50,119 nucleotides of DNA, from NCBI GenBank assembly GCA_024639885.1, contig JAHEGD010000015.1, positions 1 through 50,119 of the forward strand, written 5' to 3'. The position numbers and the translations under genes were made by a program. Shown here piece after piece: positions 8,080 through 16,232 of this stretch. Below the pieces are notes generated by a model, which did not search any database, had not been told where the DNA came from, and was given only the letters and a program-made list of their open reading frames with translations. Each line of letters starts with the position of its first letter. Positions within the stretch are counted from its first letter, which is position 1. This DNA is from Porticoccaceae bacterium (GTDB lineage Bacteria > Pseudomonadota > Gammaproteobacteria > Pseudomonadales > Porticoccaceae).

Positions 8080-8946
8080 TTATAGATAGAGTTGGCGGGC
8101 TTCTTCAGGCGAGGCGATCGAGCGGCCGGCCTGTTCGGCGATGGCTACCAGCGCCTCGATCAGCTGGCCGTTGCCGCTGGTGCGCTCGCCGCTGGGCAGG
8201 TAGAAGGTGTCTTCAACACCAGTGCGCAGATGGCCGCCGAGATCGGCGGTGCGCTGGTGGACCGGCCAGATCTCTTGGCGGCCGATCAGTGTGGTCTGCC
8301 AGAGGCTGCCGGGCTTGATGTAGTTGAGCAGCAGCTCCAGCAGGGCGGCGTCGGCCGGCATCCCCGACGCGACCCCCATCACCAAGTTGTAATCCAGTTT
8401 GTCGACCATGCCGACCTCTTGATACATGCCCACCGCGCGGACGATACCGACGTCAAAACACTCAAACTCGGGGCGGGTACCGGTCTCGCCCATTACCGCT
8501 AGCAGCTCCTCGACCTTTTCGACCGGGTTTTGGAACAGCATCGGCGGCCACGCCCAGCTGCCATCTTTTTTAGTTTTTAGGTAGTTGAGGCTGCCGGCGT
8601 TACAGGCGGCGATCTCTGGCTTGCCGGCGCGGATGCAGGCGATCGGACCGCTCTGGTCGCGGTCGACGGTACCGGTAGTAAAGTTGAGAATCACCCCCGG
8701 GCAGGCGGCGCGAATAGCGTCGGCCATCTCCAGCGCCACCTCCGGCTGCCAGCACGGTATGTGGCCGGCGCCCGGCTCTTGGCGGCGAAAATGAATGTGC
8801 ATACAGCTGGCGCCGGCGTCGTAGGCCTCGCGCGCAGAGGCGGCCATCTCAGCTGGGGTGACCGGCACTGGGTGCTGGCTGGGGTCGGTCAACACCCCGG
8901 TGATAGAACAGGTAATAACGGCTTTATCGGCGCTGAGTGGGTTCAC
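8080..8946 (-). CDS. BKACE-family (beta-keto acid cleavage, DUF849) enzyme
   Basis: 288 aa from a GTG at 8946 with GGAG six bases upstream; the TTG at 8958 overlaps that site and is unlikely. TIM-barrel BKACE hallmarks are the zinc-binding pair in CMHIHFR, NFTTGT, the EFECFDVG segment and the terminal GGHLRTGVEDTFYL. The family condenses a beta-keto acid with acetyl-CoA to give acetoacetate and a new CoA thioester, as in 3-keto-5-aminohexanoate cleavage. First gene of the operon, nearest the divergent promoter region. Its presence instead of an HMG-CoA lyase-type enzyme is unusual for an acyl-CoA carboxylase cluster. Substrate unknown. Confidence 0.92.
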   Translation of the reverse strand: MNPLSADKAVITCSITGVLTDPSQHPVPVTPAEMAASAREAYDAGASCMHIHFRRQEPGAGHIPCWQPEVALEMADAIRAACPGVILNFTTGTVDRDQSGPIACIRAGKPEIAACNAGSLNYLKTKKDGSWAWPPMLFQNPVEKVEELLAVMGETGTRPEFECFDVGIVRAVGMYQEVGMVDKLDYNLVMGVASGMPADAALLELLLNYIKPGSLWQTTLIGRQEIWPVHQRTADLGGHLRTGVEDTFYLPSGERTSGNGQLIEALVAIAEQAGRSIASPEEARQLYL

Positions 8947-9017
8947 GGGGCTCTCCAAATAGTCGTGCGGCGGCGGGGGCTGCCAGCGGTGAGCAGATAA
9001 TAGCGATAACTACTATT

Positions 9018-9035
9018 ACCAAGCAAGCGCTTGGT
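9018..9035. promoter_or_regulatory. Probable TetR operator between divergent catabolic units
   Basis: A perfect 7-4-7 palindrome, ACCAAGCAAGCGCTTGGT, lies in the 127-bp divergent region. It also contains AnCAAGnnCTTGnT, which resembles the KstR2 operator as I know it. A candidate -10 (TAAAAT, 9037-9042) for the rightward gene lies 1 bp beyond it, so binding would block that promoter. The likely ligand-controlled repressor is the TetR protein encoded at 10270. Palindrome seen directly; binding is inferred. Confidence 0.7.
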
Positions 9036-9073
9036 TTAAAATAATGGCTCACCCAACCGCTTTGGAGCCGCCG

Positions 9074-10237
9074 ATGAACGCCGCCGCCACCCTTTTTGAT
9101 GAGAGCCACCAACAGCTGCGCGAGCAGGCGCGGCGCTTTGTCGCTCGCGAGATCAGCCCACATATCGACAGCTGGGAAGAGGCCGGTAGCTTCCCGCGCG
9201 ATCTCTACCAGCGCACCGCGGCGGCCGGCCTGTTGGGGATCGGCTACCCAGAGCAGTGGGGCGGCTGCGGCGGCGACATCGTCCACAAGACAGTCTGGAC
9301 CGAAGAGCTGATGCGGGCCGGCTCCGGCGGCCTGGCCGCCAGCCTCGGCTCGCTAGATATCAGCCTGCCGCTGGTGCTTGAGTTTGCCAGCGACCAGTTA
9401 CAGCAGCGGGTGGCACCGCCGGTACTGGCCGGCGACAAAATCTGCGCGCTGGCGATCACCGAGCCGGGCGCCGGCTCGGATGTTGCCGCTATCGCCACCA
9501 AGGCCGAGCTAGTCAGTGTGGATGGCAGTGACTACTATCGGCTAAACGGCAGCAAGACCTATATCACCAGCGGCTGTAGGGCCGACTTTTTTGTGGTGGC
9601 GGTGCGCACCGGCGGGGCCGGCCACGCCGGTATCAGCCTGGTATTGGTCGAGGCCGAGCGGGATGGGTTTAGCCGCTCGGCGCCGCTGAAAAAAATGGGC
9701 TGGTGGGCGTCGGACACCGCCGAGCTGGCGTTTAATGACTGCCTCATCCCGGCTGCCAACCTCATTGGCCAAGCCGGTGGTGGCTTTAAGATGATCGCCC
9801 ACAATTTTCAGGCCGAGCGGCTCAATTTGGCGACCATGGCGGTAGTCACCGCAGAGCTGGCGCTGGCGGCCGGGCTAGAGCAGGCCAACAGCCGCCACGC
9901 CTTTGGTGGCACGCTCGCCAACCATCAGACGGTGCGCCACAAGTTGGCCGACATGGCCACCGAAGTGACCGTAGCGCAGAGCTTTGTCCACCACTGCGCG
10001 GCGCGTATGGCGGCCGGCGAGTCGATCGCCAAAGAGGTCTCGATGGCGAAAAACTTCGCTTGCGATGTCAGCGACCGCGCCACCTTCAATGCGGTGCAGC
10101 TACACGGTGGCATGGGCTATATGCGTGGGGTGCTGGTCGAGCGGCTCTACCGCGACAATCGAATCTTGTCGATAGGTGGCGGTGCCCGTGAGATCATGAA
10201 CGAAATTATTGCCAAGCAGCTCGGCCTGCCCGGCTAA
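9074..10237 (+). CDS. Acyl-CoA dehydrogenase, second copy
   Basis: 387 aa from the ATG at 9074, which has GGAG at 6-bp spacing; an upstream ATG at 9044 lies against the putative promoter and lacks a site. ACAD motifs are ITEPGAGSDVAAIAT, the QLHGGMGYMRG helix and LSIGGGAREIMNEII. As in the minus-strand paralogue, the YEGT catalytic Glu is Gly, and the Glu of QAERLNL may serve instead. It diverges from the BKACE-carboxylase operon and shares the palindromic operator, and is followed 32 bp later by the TetR gene, so it should belong to the same pathway with a different chain or oxidation step. Confidence 0.92.
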   Translation: MNAAATLFDESHQQLREQARRFVAREISPHIDSWEEAGSFPRDLYQRTAAAGLLGIGYPEQWGGCGGDIVHKTVWTEELMRAGSGGLAASLGSLDISLPLVLEFASDQLQQRVAPPVLAGDKICALAITEPGAGSDVAAIATKAELVSVDGSDYYRLNGSKTYITSGCRADFFVVAVRTGGAGHAGISLVLVEAERDGFSRSAPLKKMGWWASDTAELAFNDCLIPAANLIGQAGGGFKMIAHNFQAERLNLATMAVVTAELALAAGLEQANSRHAFGGTLANHQTVRHKLADMATEVTVAQSFVHHCAARMAAGESIAKEVSMAKNFACDVSDRATFNAVQLHGGMGYMRGVLVERLYRDNRILSIGGGAREIMNEIIAKQLGLPG

Positions 10238-10269
10238 CTGATGCCACGCAGCACCATTAAGGAACCGCT

Positions 10270-10890
10270 ATGCCACAAATAGGCGCACTGCTGCGCAAAC
10301 TGATCGCCGATGGTCAGGTCTCAGACCCGGCCTCGCCGCGCGGCAAGTTGTTGGCCGCCGCGGCCAAGCTATTTCGTCAAAATGGCTACGCCGCCACCAC
10401 TGTGCGCGACCTTGGCGCCGAGGTCGGCATACTGTCGGGCAGCCTATTTCACCACTTTAAAAGCAAAGAAGAGATTCTATTTGGGGTGATGAGTGAAGTG
10501 GTGGTCGCGATGGAGGCGGCGCTGCGCGCCGCGCTCAGCGAAGCCCACGAGCCGCGGGCCGCGGTACGGGCGCTGATCGCCACCGAGCTGGCGTTTATCC
10601 ACGGCAAAACCAGCAATGCCACTGCGGTGCTGCTCTACGAGTGGCGCGCACTCAACAGCAGCCGTCAGGCGCAGATCCTGACCGGCCGCGAGGCCTACTT
10701 TGCGATGTGGCAGCAGACCCTAAAAGCGGCCCAGCAGGCCGGGTTGGTTGCGGTCGAGCCGGAGTATCTGCGCCAGCTGATTCACGGCGCGCTGACCTGG
10801 ACCGCGGTCTGGTACAAGCCCAGCGGTGCGCTCAGCCTGGATGGGCTGGCCGATCGCTGCCTGTTGATGGCGCTGAGCGAGCGACCCTGA
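10270..10890 (+). CDS. TetR-family regulator, KstR2-like
   Basis: 206 aa. The N-terminal helix-turn-helix (residues 22-75) contains GYAATTVRDLGAEVGILSGS and FHHFKSKEEIL, close to the KstR2-type TetR proteins that sense CoA thioesters. The C-terminal ligand domain is of normal size and ends WYKPSGALSLDGLADRC. AAGGA precedes the ATG at good spacing. Probably represses the flanking acyl-CoA genes through the palindrome at 9018 and is released by a pathway acyl-CoA; ligand and targets are inferred from position. Its last 59 bp overlap the convergent methyltransferase gene. Confidence 0.9.
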   Translation: MPQIGALLRKLIADGQVSDPASPRGKLLAAAAKLFRQNGYAATTVRDLGAEVGILSGSLFHHFKSKEEILFGVMSEVVVAMEAALRAALSEAHEPRAAVRALIATELAFIHGKTSNATAVLLYEWRALNSSRQAQILTGREAYFAMWQQTLKAAQQAGLVAVEPEYLRQLIHGALTWTAVWYKPSGALSLDGLADRCLLMALSERP

Positions 10891-11554
10891 GCAGGTACTT
10901 TTCGGTCTTGAGTGGCGCATAGATCCGCCTTGTCAGCACCTCCACCTCGATGCCGCGGCGTCCATCGAGCGCCGCCATGCAGTGGTCGGCCAGTGCCCAA
11001 AACGGCGGCCGGCCGGGGTCGGCGATGATCACTTGTTGGCAGCCGCCCTGCAGGGCGCGGCGGATCAGCTTGAACAGCAGCTCGGCGAGCTCGTCCCAGA
11101 AGCAGATGTCGGCACCGATCAGGGTGTGCTGGCTGCCGAGCTGCTGTTTGCTGAGCTTCTCAAAACGGCCGGGCTGAAAGCAGAGCTGGCCGGGGGCGGT
11201 GAGTGCGGTGACGGTATCGATGCCGTTGCTGGCCGCTTGCAGCTGCAGGAACGGCTCGACGCTGGGGTCGATATCTACCGCGGTGACCATAGCGCGCTGG
11301 CGCTTGGCCAGAAAGATGCCGCCAAACCCCCAGCCGCAGCCGAGATCCATCACTCGGCTAGCGTCCGGCAGCGGGTTGTCGTTGAGGTAGTCCATCATCA
11401 CCAGACTGGATCGCCACACTTTATTGCCGTGGGCGCTGTGGCCGCCGAGCTGGCGTTTGAGCCGGCGCACCCCGGCGTGGCTGGTGCGCAGCGCATGCAC
11501 GCCGTGCAGTGTCTGGGTGTTGGCAGGGGCTGTGGCGGTGTCGGGTCTGGTCAT
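10832..11554 (-). CDS. Class I SAM-dependent methyltransferase
   Basis: 240 aa from the ATG at 11554; an upstream in-frame start gives an unlikely Pro/Arg-rich extension. The SAM-binding motif I is VMDLGCGWGFGG, followed by the acidic end of strand 2 (TAVDIDPS) and ADICFWDELAELLF. The layout fits the Methyltransf_16/small-protein methyltransferase group, though the substrate cannot be told. The C-terminal 20 codons overlap the convergent TetR gene by 59 bp. No good Shine-Dalgarno sequence is seen before the ATG. Not obviously part of the neighbouring pathways. Confidence 0.82.
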   Translation of the reverse strand: MTRPDTATAPANTQTLHGVHALRTSHAGVRRLKRQLGGHSAHGNKVWRSSLVMMDYLNDNPLPDASRVMDLGCGWGFGGIFLAKRQRAMVTAVDIDPSVEPFLQLQAASNGIDTVTALTAPGQLCFQPGRFEKLSKQQLGSQHTLIGADICFWDELAELLFKLIRRALQGGCQQVIIADPGRPPFWALADHCMAALDGRRGIEVEVLTRRIYAPLKTEKYLLRVARSAPSTGSDRPAHPG

Positions 11555-11698
11555 CGCGGCAGTGTAGCGGCTTTTTGCCGGTGCCGGCAGTCGGCCGCCG
11601 GCCAATTGTCAATTTGTGGCTATTTGTTGGGCGGGGTTTGTGCGATTTTGTCTGCTGAGTTGTTTCCCCACAGTTAACTTAGCAGTTGAGGCCACGTG

Positions 11699-13432
11699 AT
11701 GAGCAGTGACAACCAACCCAAACGCAAACTGCGCAGCGCGCGCTGGTTTGGCGGCACCCCGTTTGACGCCGAACACACTGGCCACGCCCTGCAGGCGGGG
11801 TTGGCCCGCGAGGAGTTTGAGGGCAAGCCGGTGATCGGCATCATCAACACCTGGAGCGACCTCAATCCGTGCCACGCCCATCTGCGCGAGCGCGCCGAGG
11901 CGGTCAAGCGCGGCGTCTGGCAGGCCGGCGGCTACCCGGTCGAGCTGCCGGCGATGGCGCTTGGCGAGGGCTACATGAAACCCTCGGCGATGCTCTACCG
12001 CAACATGTTGGCGATGCAGACCGAAGAGCTGCTGCGCGGCCAGCCGATCGATGGCGTCATTTTGCTTGGCGGTTGCGACAAGACCACCCCGGGGTTGCTG
12101 CTCGGCGCGATCAGCATGGACCTGCCGGTGATCTTCTGTCCGGCCGGGTTTGCCAACGGGGCCAGCTACCGCGGCGAGCGGTTTGGCAGTGGCACCGGGC
12201 CCTTTAAGTGGGCGCCGGAGCTGATAGCCGGGCGTTTGCCGGTCAGCGAGTGGCAGACCATTGAAGAGAAGATCTGGAGCTCGCCGGGCACCTGTAATGT
12301 AATGGGTACCGCCTCGACCATGACCGCGCTGGCCGAGGTGCTCGGCTTTTCGCTGGGCGGCGCGTCGTCGGTGCCGGCCACCGCCTCTAAGGGCCACCAA
12401 CTTGCGGCGGCGGCGGGGCGGCGGATTGTCGATTTGGTCTGGGATGACTATAAGCCGAGCGATATGCTGACCGCGGCCTCGTTTGCCAACGCCGCCAAGT
12501 TGGCGGTGGCGCTGGGTGGCTCGACTAACGCCACTATCCATCTGATAGCGCTGGCGCGCCGCGCCGGCTTTGATTTTAGCTTGGCCGACTTTGATGCGGT
12601 CGCCCAGCAGGTACCCGTGCTGGCCAATGTGCAGCCGTCGGGTGAGTACATCATGACCGAGTTTGCCGATGCCGGTGGGCTGCCGGCACTGCTCACCGAG
12701 CTGGCCAGCCAGCTGGATATGAGCCAGCGCACCGTCGCCGGCCTCAGCTTGGCCGAGCAGGTGGCCGGCGCGACGGTGGTGGACAGCGATGTGATCCGCA
12801 GTTTGGACAACCCGGTCGCGCGCGAGGCGCTGGCGGTGGTCAACGGCAACCTAGCGCCCAACGGCGCGGTGATAAAACCCAGTGCCGCCACTGCCGAGCT
12901 GCTCAGCCACCGCGGCCCGGCGCTGGTCTTTGAGGACGCCGCCGACATGGCCGCGCGGATCCACAGCGACGAGCTCGCCGTCACCGCAGATAGCGTGCTG
13001 ATACTGCGCAACTGCGGCCCGCAGGGCGGCCCCGGCATGGCCGAGAACGGCATGCTGCCGATTCCCAAAAAGATGGTAGAGCAGGGAGTGCGCGATATGG
13101 TGCGGATCAGTGACGCGCGGATGAGCGGCACCAGCTTTGGCACCTGCCTGTTGCATGTCAGCCCAGAATCGTGGGTGGGCGGGCCGCTGGCGCTGGTAGA
13201 GAGCGGCGATACCATCGTTCTGGATGTCGCCGCACGGCGCATCGATATGCTGGTTGACGACGCCGAGCTGGCGCGCCGCAGAGCGCGCTGGCAGCCGCCC
13301 AAGCCACACTACCTGCGCGGCTGGGGGGCGCTCTACATCGAGCACGTCAACCAAGCCGACCAGGGCTGTGATTTTGACTTTTTGGTGCGCCGGGGTGAGA
13401 CTCCCGAACCGCCGATATTTGGCAAGCTGTGA
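11699..13432 (+). CDS. IlvD/Edd-family sugar-acid dehydratase (L-arabinonate dehydratase-like)
   Basis: 577 aa from the ATG at 11699, which has GAGG at 7-bp spacing (a GTG lies just before it). The three [2Fe-2S] ligands are visible as Cys58 (LNPCHAH), Cys126 (GGCDKT) and Cys199 (PGTCNVMGTAS), at the spacing of the structurally known L-arabinonate dehydratase. The Mg-binding carbamylated Lys candidate is the K of GGCDKT, and the catalytic Ser lies in DARMSGTSFGT. The family dehydrates aldonic acids to 2-keto-3-deoxy acids. The RSARWFGG start argues for arabinonate/galactonate-type rather than IlvD itself. An SDR follows 44 bp later. Confidence 0.9.
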   Translation: MSSDNQPKRKLRSARWFGGTPFDAEHTGHALQAGLAREEFEGKPVIGIINTWSDLNPCHAHLRERAEAVKRGVWQAGGYPVELPAMALGEGYMKPSAMLYRNMLAMQTEELLRGQPIDGVILLGGCDKTTPGLLLGAISMDLPVIFCPAGFANGASYRGERFGSGTGPFKWAPELIAGRLPVSEWQTIEEKIWSSPGTCNVMGTASTMTALAEVLGFSLGGASSVPATASKGHQLAAAAGRRIVDLVWDDYKPSDMLTAASFANAAKLAVALGGSTNATIHLIALARRAGFDFSLADFDAVAQQVPVLANVQPSGEYIMTEFADAGGLPALLTELASQLDMSQRTVAGLSLAEQVAGATVVDSDVIRSLDNPVAREALAVVNGNLAPNGAVIKPSAATAELLSHRGPALVFEDAADMAARIHSDELAVTADSVLILRNCGPQGGPGMAENGMLPIPKKMVEQGVRDMVRISDARMSGTSFGTCLLHVSPESWVGGPLALVESGDTIVLDVAARRIDMLVDDAELARRRARWQPPKPHYLRGWGALYIEHVNQADQGCDFDFLVRRGETPEPPIFGKL

Positions 13433-13476
13433 CCGCGCTTGCGGCCATAATTGGTTAACCTTATAAGGAAGGCGAT

Positions 13477-14250
13477 ATGAGCAGGTTCCCCTACAAAAAG
13501 ACCTTGGTCACCGGTGCCGCCCGCGGTGTGGGTGCGGCGTTATCGCGCGAGCTGTTGGCGCGCGGTAGCGATCTGATTGCGCTCAACCGCTCGGCGGCGC
13601 CGCTCGATGCGCTGCTGACCGAGCTCAACCAGCCGGAGCGGGTCTCGGCGGTGCTGGCCGATGTCAGCGAGTTTGAGCAGCTGGAGCAGCGCTTAGCGGC
13701 ACTGCTCAATGAGCACGACGATATCGACTTGATTATCCTCAATGCCGGGCTCGACCAGCCGCAGCGCATTACCGAGTTCGACTGGCGCGCGGCGCGCAGT
13801 CAGATCGATACCAACCTGACCGCCAACTACGTCTTCTTGGCGGCGCTGGTGCCCTATCTACTGGCCCGCGGCGGCGGCCGTATCGCCTTGGTGTCGAGTC
13901 TGGGTAGCTACGCCGGCTGTCCCTACGAGCACGTCTACAACGCCAGCAAGGCGGGTACCCGGATGATGCTGGATGGGGTGCGCGCCGAGCTGCTCGAGAC
14001 CAGTGTCGAGATCACCGGCATCTACCCGGGCTTTATCACCACCGAGCTGCTTGAGAAAAACGCCTTTGCGGTTGAGCAGACCAACAGCCCCGAAGAGGCG
14101 GCGACCATTATTCTTGACGGCCTGGCCGCTGGCGAGGATGAAATTATCTTTCCCAAAGAGACCGCCGCGATGGTGGCGCAGCTGCGCGGCTTGGGCCCGC
14201 GCGAGCGCGCCGAGGTGGTGCGCAGCCTGATGGCCGATATTCCCGCTTAA
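13477..14250 (+). CDS. Classical SDR oxidoreductase
   Basis: 257 aa with TGAARGVG (residues 12-19), ILNAG, active-site Ser in ALVSSLGS, and Tyr/Lys in YNASK. The following IYPGFITTELLEKNAF is normal for classical SDRs. AAGGAAGG precedes the ATG. It lies 44 bp after the sugar-acid dehydratase and may be a sugar or keto-acid dehydrogenase of that route, but the family is too broad to name a substrate. Its stop codon shares TTAA with the convergent tatD stop. Confidence 0.88.
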   Translation: MSRFPYKKTLVTGAARGVGAALSRELLARGSDLIALNRSAAPLDALLTELNQPERVSAVLADVSEFEQLEQRLAALLNEHDDIDLIILNAGLDQPQRITEFDWRAARSQIDTNLTANYVFLAALVPYLLARGGGRIALVSSLGSYAGCPYEHVYNASKAGTRMMLDGVRAELLETSVEITGIYPGFITTELLEKNAFAVEQTNSPEEAATIILDGLAAGEDEIIFPKETAAMVAQLRGLGPRERAEVVRSLMADIPA

Positions 14251-15071
14251 ACGGCGGCCGGCAGCCCGAACAGCCGGCGGCTGTTGGCGGCGGTGGTGGC
14301 TGCCAGCTGCTCGGCGCTGGCGCCGCGCAGGGCGGCGACGGTAGCCAGTACCTCGGGCAGGTAGCAGGGTTGGTTGCGGCCATCTTTGGGCTTGGGGCGC
14401 AATGTGCGCGGCAGCAGGTAGGGGGCATCGCTCTCCAGCAGCAGCCGTTCGGCAGGAATCTCTGCAACCAGCCGCTGCAGCCCCAGCCCGCGCCGTTCGT
14501 CGCAGACCCAGCCGGTAATGCCGATATAAAGGTCGAGGTCCAAATAGCCGTAGAGCGCCTTTTTTTCGCCAGTAAAACAGTGCAGCACACCGCCGCGGTA
14601 GTGGTCGCGGTGCTGGCTGAGTATGTCTAGCTGGCGCGCGCTGGCGTCGCGCTCGTGCAGAAACAGCGGCAGACCGCTGTCGGCGGCCAGCTCTAGGTGG
14701 CCGATGAAGGCCCGCTCCTGGGCGGCCGGCGGGCTGAAGTTGCGGTTGTAGTCGAGCCCGGTCTCGCCGATGGCGACAACACGGGGGTGGCGCGCCTGCT
14801 CGGCCAGCTCGGCGTGGCAGGCGGTGCTGTAGTCGCTGGCGCTGTGTGGGTGGATGCCGGCGGTGGCAAACAGCTGCTGCGGGTAGCGGTCGGCGTACTG
14901 CTCGCAGAGCGCGACCGCGGCGCGGCTGTCGGCAACCGAGGTGCCGGTGATAACCATCGCCGCCAGCGCTGGCTCGCTGCCGCCCAGCGCGGCCGCCAGC
15001 ACCGCCTCGCGGTCGTCGTTAAAGCGGTGGCTGGTTAGGTTGACGCCGATATCGATCAGACCGGCGGTCAC
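14247..15071 (-). CDS. tatD: TatD-family metal-dependent hydrolase/DNase
   Basis: 274 aa starting with GTG inside the GTGA that ends the upstream usp gene. Metal ligands of the TIM barrel are seen in GIHPHS, IGETGLDYNRN, LFLHERDA, HCFTG and ESDAPYL. TatD proteins are magnesium-dependent 3'-5' exonucleases on DNA/RNA linked to repair. The GAGGA site almost touches the GTG, so translation may rely on coupling to usp. Family is certain; the exact paralogue (TatD versus YcfH/YjjV) is judged from the NRNFSPP segment, which favours TatD. Confidence 0.92.
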   Translation of the reverse strand: MTAGLIDIGVNLTSHRFNDDREAVLAAALGGSEPALAAMVITGTSVADSRAAVALCEQYADRYPQQLFATAGIHPHSASDYSTACHAELAEQARHPRVVAIGETGLDYNRNFSPPAAQERAFIGHLELAADSGLPLFLHERDASARQLDILSQHRDHYRGGVLHCFTGEKKALYGYLDLDLYIGITGWVCDERRGLGLQRLVAEIPAERLLLESDAPYLLPRTLRPKPKDGRNQPCYLPEVLATVAALRGASAEQLAATTAANSRRLFGLPAAV

Positions 15072-15514
15072 TCCTCGTCGGGCTCTTTAACACGGATCGC
15101 CAGTACATCGCAGTTAGCGCCGTGCAGCACGCTGTTAGAGGTTGAGCCAAAGATCAGCGCCAAGCCGTGGCGGCCGTGGCTGCCGACGGCAAGCAGATCG
15201 ACACTGAGCTGTTTGGCCAGCTTGTGCATCTCGTGGGCCGGCTGGCCAACCACAATGTGCTGGTTGGCCGGCTCGATACCGAGCTCGACGCAGACCTCGG
15301 CGAGGCGGCGCTCGGCCTGCGCCTCGATCTCGTTTTGAATGCCGGTCAGGTCGATCGGCACATCGCCGCCGTAGGTGTAGGAGATCGGCTCCAGTACGTG
15401 GCAGAGCGACAGTTTGGCGGTGCTGTCGGCAAACAGCGCTTTGACCCGGTCGATAATTTGCTGCGACTCTTCAGAGAGGTCGAGCCCAATCATGATGTGT
15501 TGGTAGGCGGACAT
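15068..15514 (-). CDS. Universal stress protein
   Basis: 148 aa, single Usp domain. Begins YQHIMIGLDLSEES and has the ATP-binding-type G-2x-G-9x-G(S/T) pattern in GSHGRHGLALIFGSTSNSVL. Usp proteins are soluble stress-survival factors, some binding ATP. AGGAG is placed 8 bp before the ATG. Divergent from a small membrane protein gene and overlapping tatD by 4 bp. Confidence 0.93.
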   Translation of the reverse strand: MSAYQHIMIGLDLSEESQQIIDRVKALFADSTAKLSLCHVLEPISYTYGGDVPIDLTGIQNEIEAQAERRLAEVCVELGIEPANQHIVVGQPAHEMHKLAKQLSVDLLAVGSHGRHGLALIFGSTSNSVLHGANCDVLAIRVKEPDEE

Positions 15515-15596
15515 ACGGTATGCTCCTGCTTCGGTTAGTGTTGCGACACTGTGCCCTAAACATTTATTTTTTTATATCTGATGAGATTAGCGAACA

Positions 15597-16103
15597 ATGC
15601 TCTGGTTGTTAATGTTTTTTTTACTGGTGGTGGCGATATCGCCGCTGATGATGATGCGCCAGAGCCCGCGCCAGCGACGGCATAGCGCGCTGCGCAGCGC
15701 GGCGTTGGGGCGCGGCGTCAAGGTCAGCCTGGTGGCCCGCCCGGACGGCCGCGCCAGTGGCAGCCGCGGTCACGGCGGTCAGCAGTACGCCCGCTACTGG
15801 CTGGCGCTTGAGAAACCGCAGCAAGCCGCCGGCGCGGTGCTGCACCGCATCGACGACAACGGTTGGGAGTCGGCCTACCCGGGCTGGGTGTGGCGTGACA
15901 AGGCCAGCGACCGCCGCCGCGACCCGGTGCTCGCCGAGTTGATAGCGCAACTGCCGGTCGGTGTATTGGCGCTGAGCTGGGATGGCGGCAGTGTCGGCGC
16001 GATCTGGGACGAGCGCGGCGAGTTAGACGATATCGGTGCGCTCTGCGACCGGCTAACAGCCCTAAAAGCGTGGCGCGAGCGACTAATTTCGGCGAAAACT
16101 TGA
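15597..16103 (+). CDS. Hypothetical protein with N-terminal membrane anchor, upstream of topA
   Basis: 168 aa. Residues 1-20 (LWLLMFFLLVVAISPLMMM) form one hydrophobic segment, followed by an Arg-rich stretch (residues 21-60) and a soluble domain with WLALEKP, YPGWVWRDK and a conserved-looking tail of short helices. Probably inner-membrane anchored with a cytoplasmic domain, given the positive charges right after the segment. I do not recognise a characterised family. It sits directly upstream of topA and downstream of a divergent usp gene. Coding bias and length argue that it is real. Confidence 0.75.
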   Translation: MLWLLMFFLLVVAISPLMMMRQSPRQRRHSALRSAALGRGVKVSLVARPDGRASGSRGHGGQQYARYWLALEKPQQAAGAVLHRIDDNGWESAYPGWVWRDKASDRRRDPVLAELIAQLPVGVLALSWDGGSVGAIWDERGELDDIGALCDRLTALKAWRERLISAKT

Positions 16104-16157
16104 CCTCACCGCTACTGGCGGCGTATTTTTGCCCCCCTCTGGCTGCCCGTTTCACAG

Positions 16158-16187
16158 TTGATCGCGATCGGGTAGTACTTTTATAGC
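16158..16187 (+). promoter_or_regulatory. Possible topA promoter
   Basis: TTGATC (16158-16163), an 18-bp spacer and TATAGC (16182-16187), 45 bp before the topA ATG. Weak -35 and spacer one base long; consensus reading only. Confidence 0.4.
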
Positions 16188-16232
16188 TCCAATGCGCTGC
16201 TGCAGTGTCGACAAAGGATCTGAACCGCTCTC

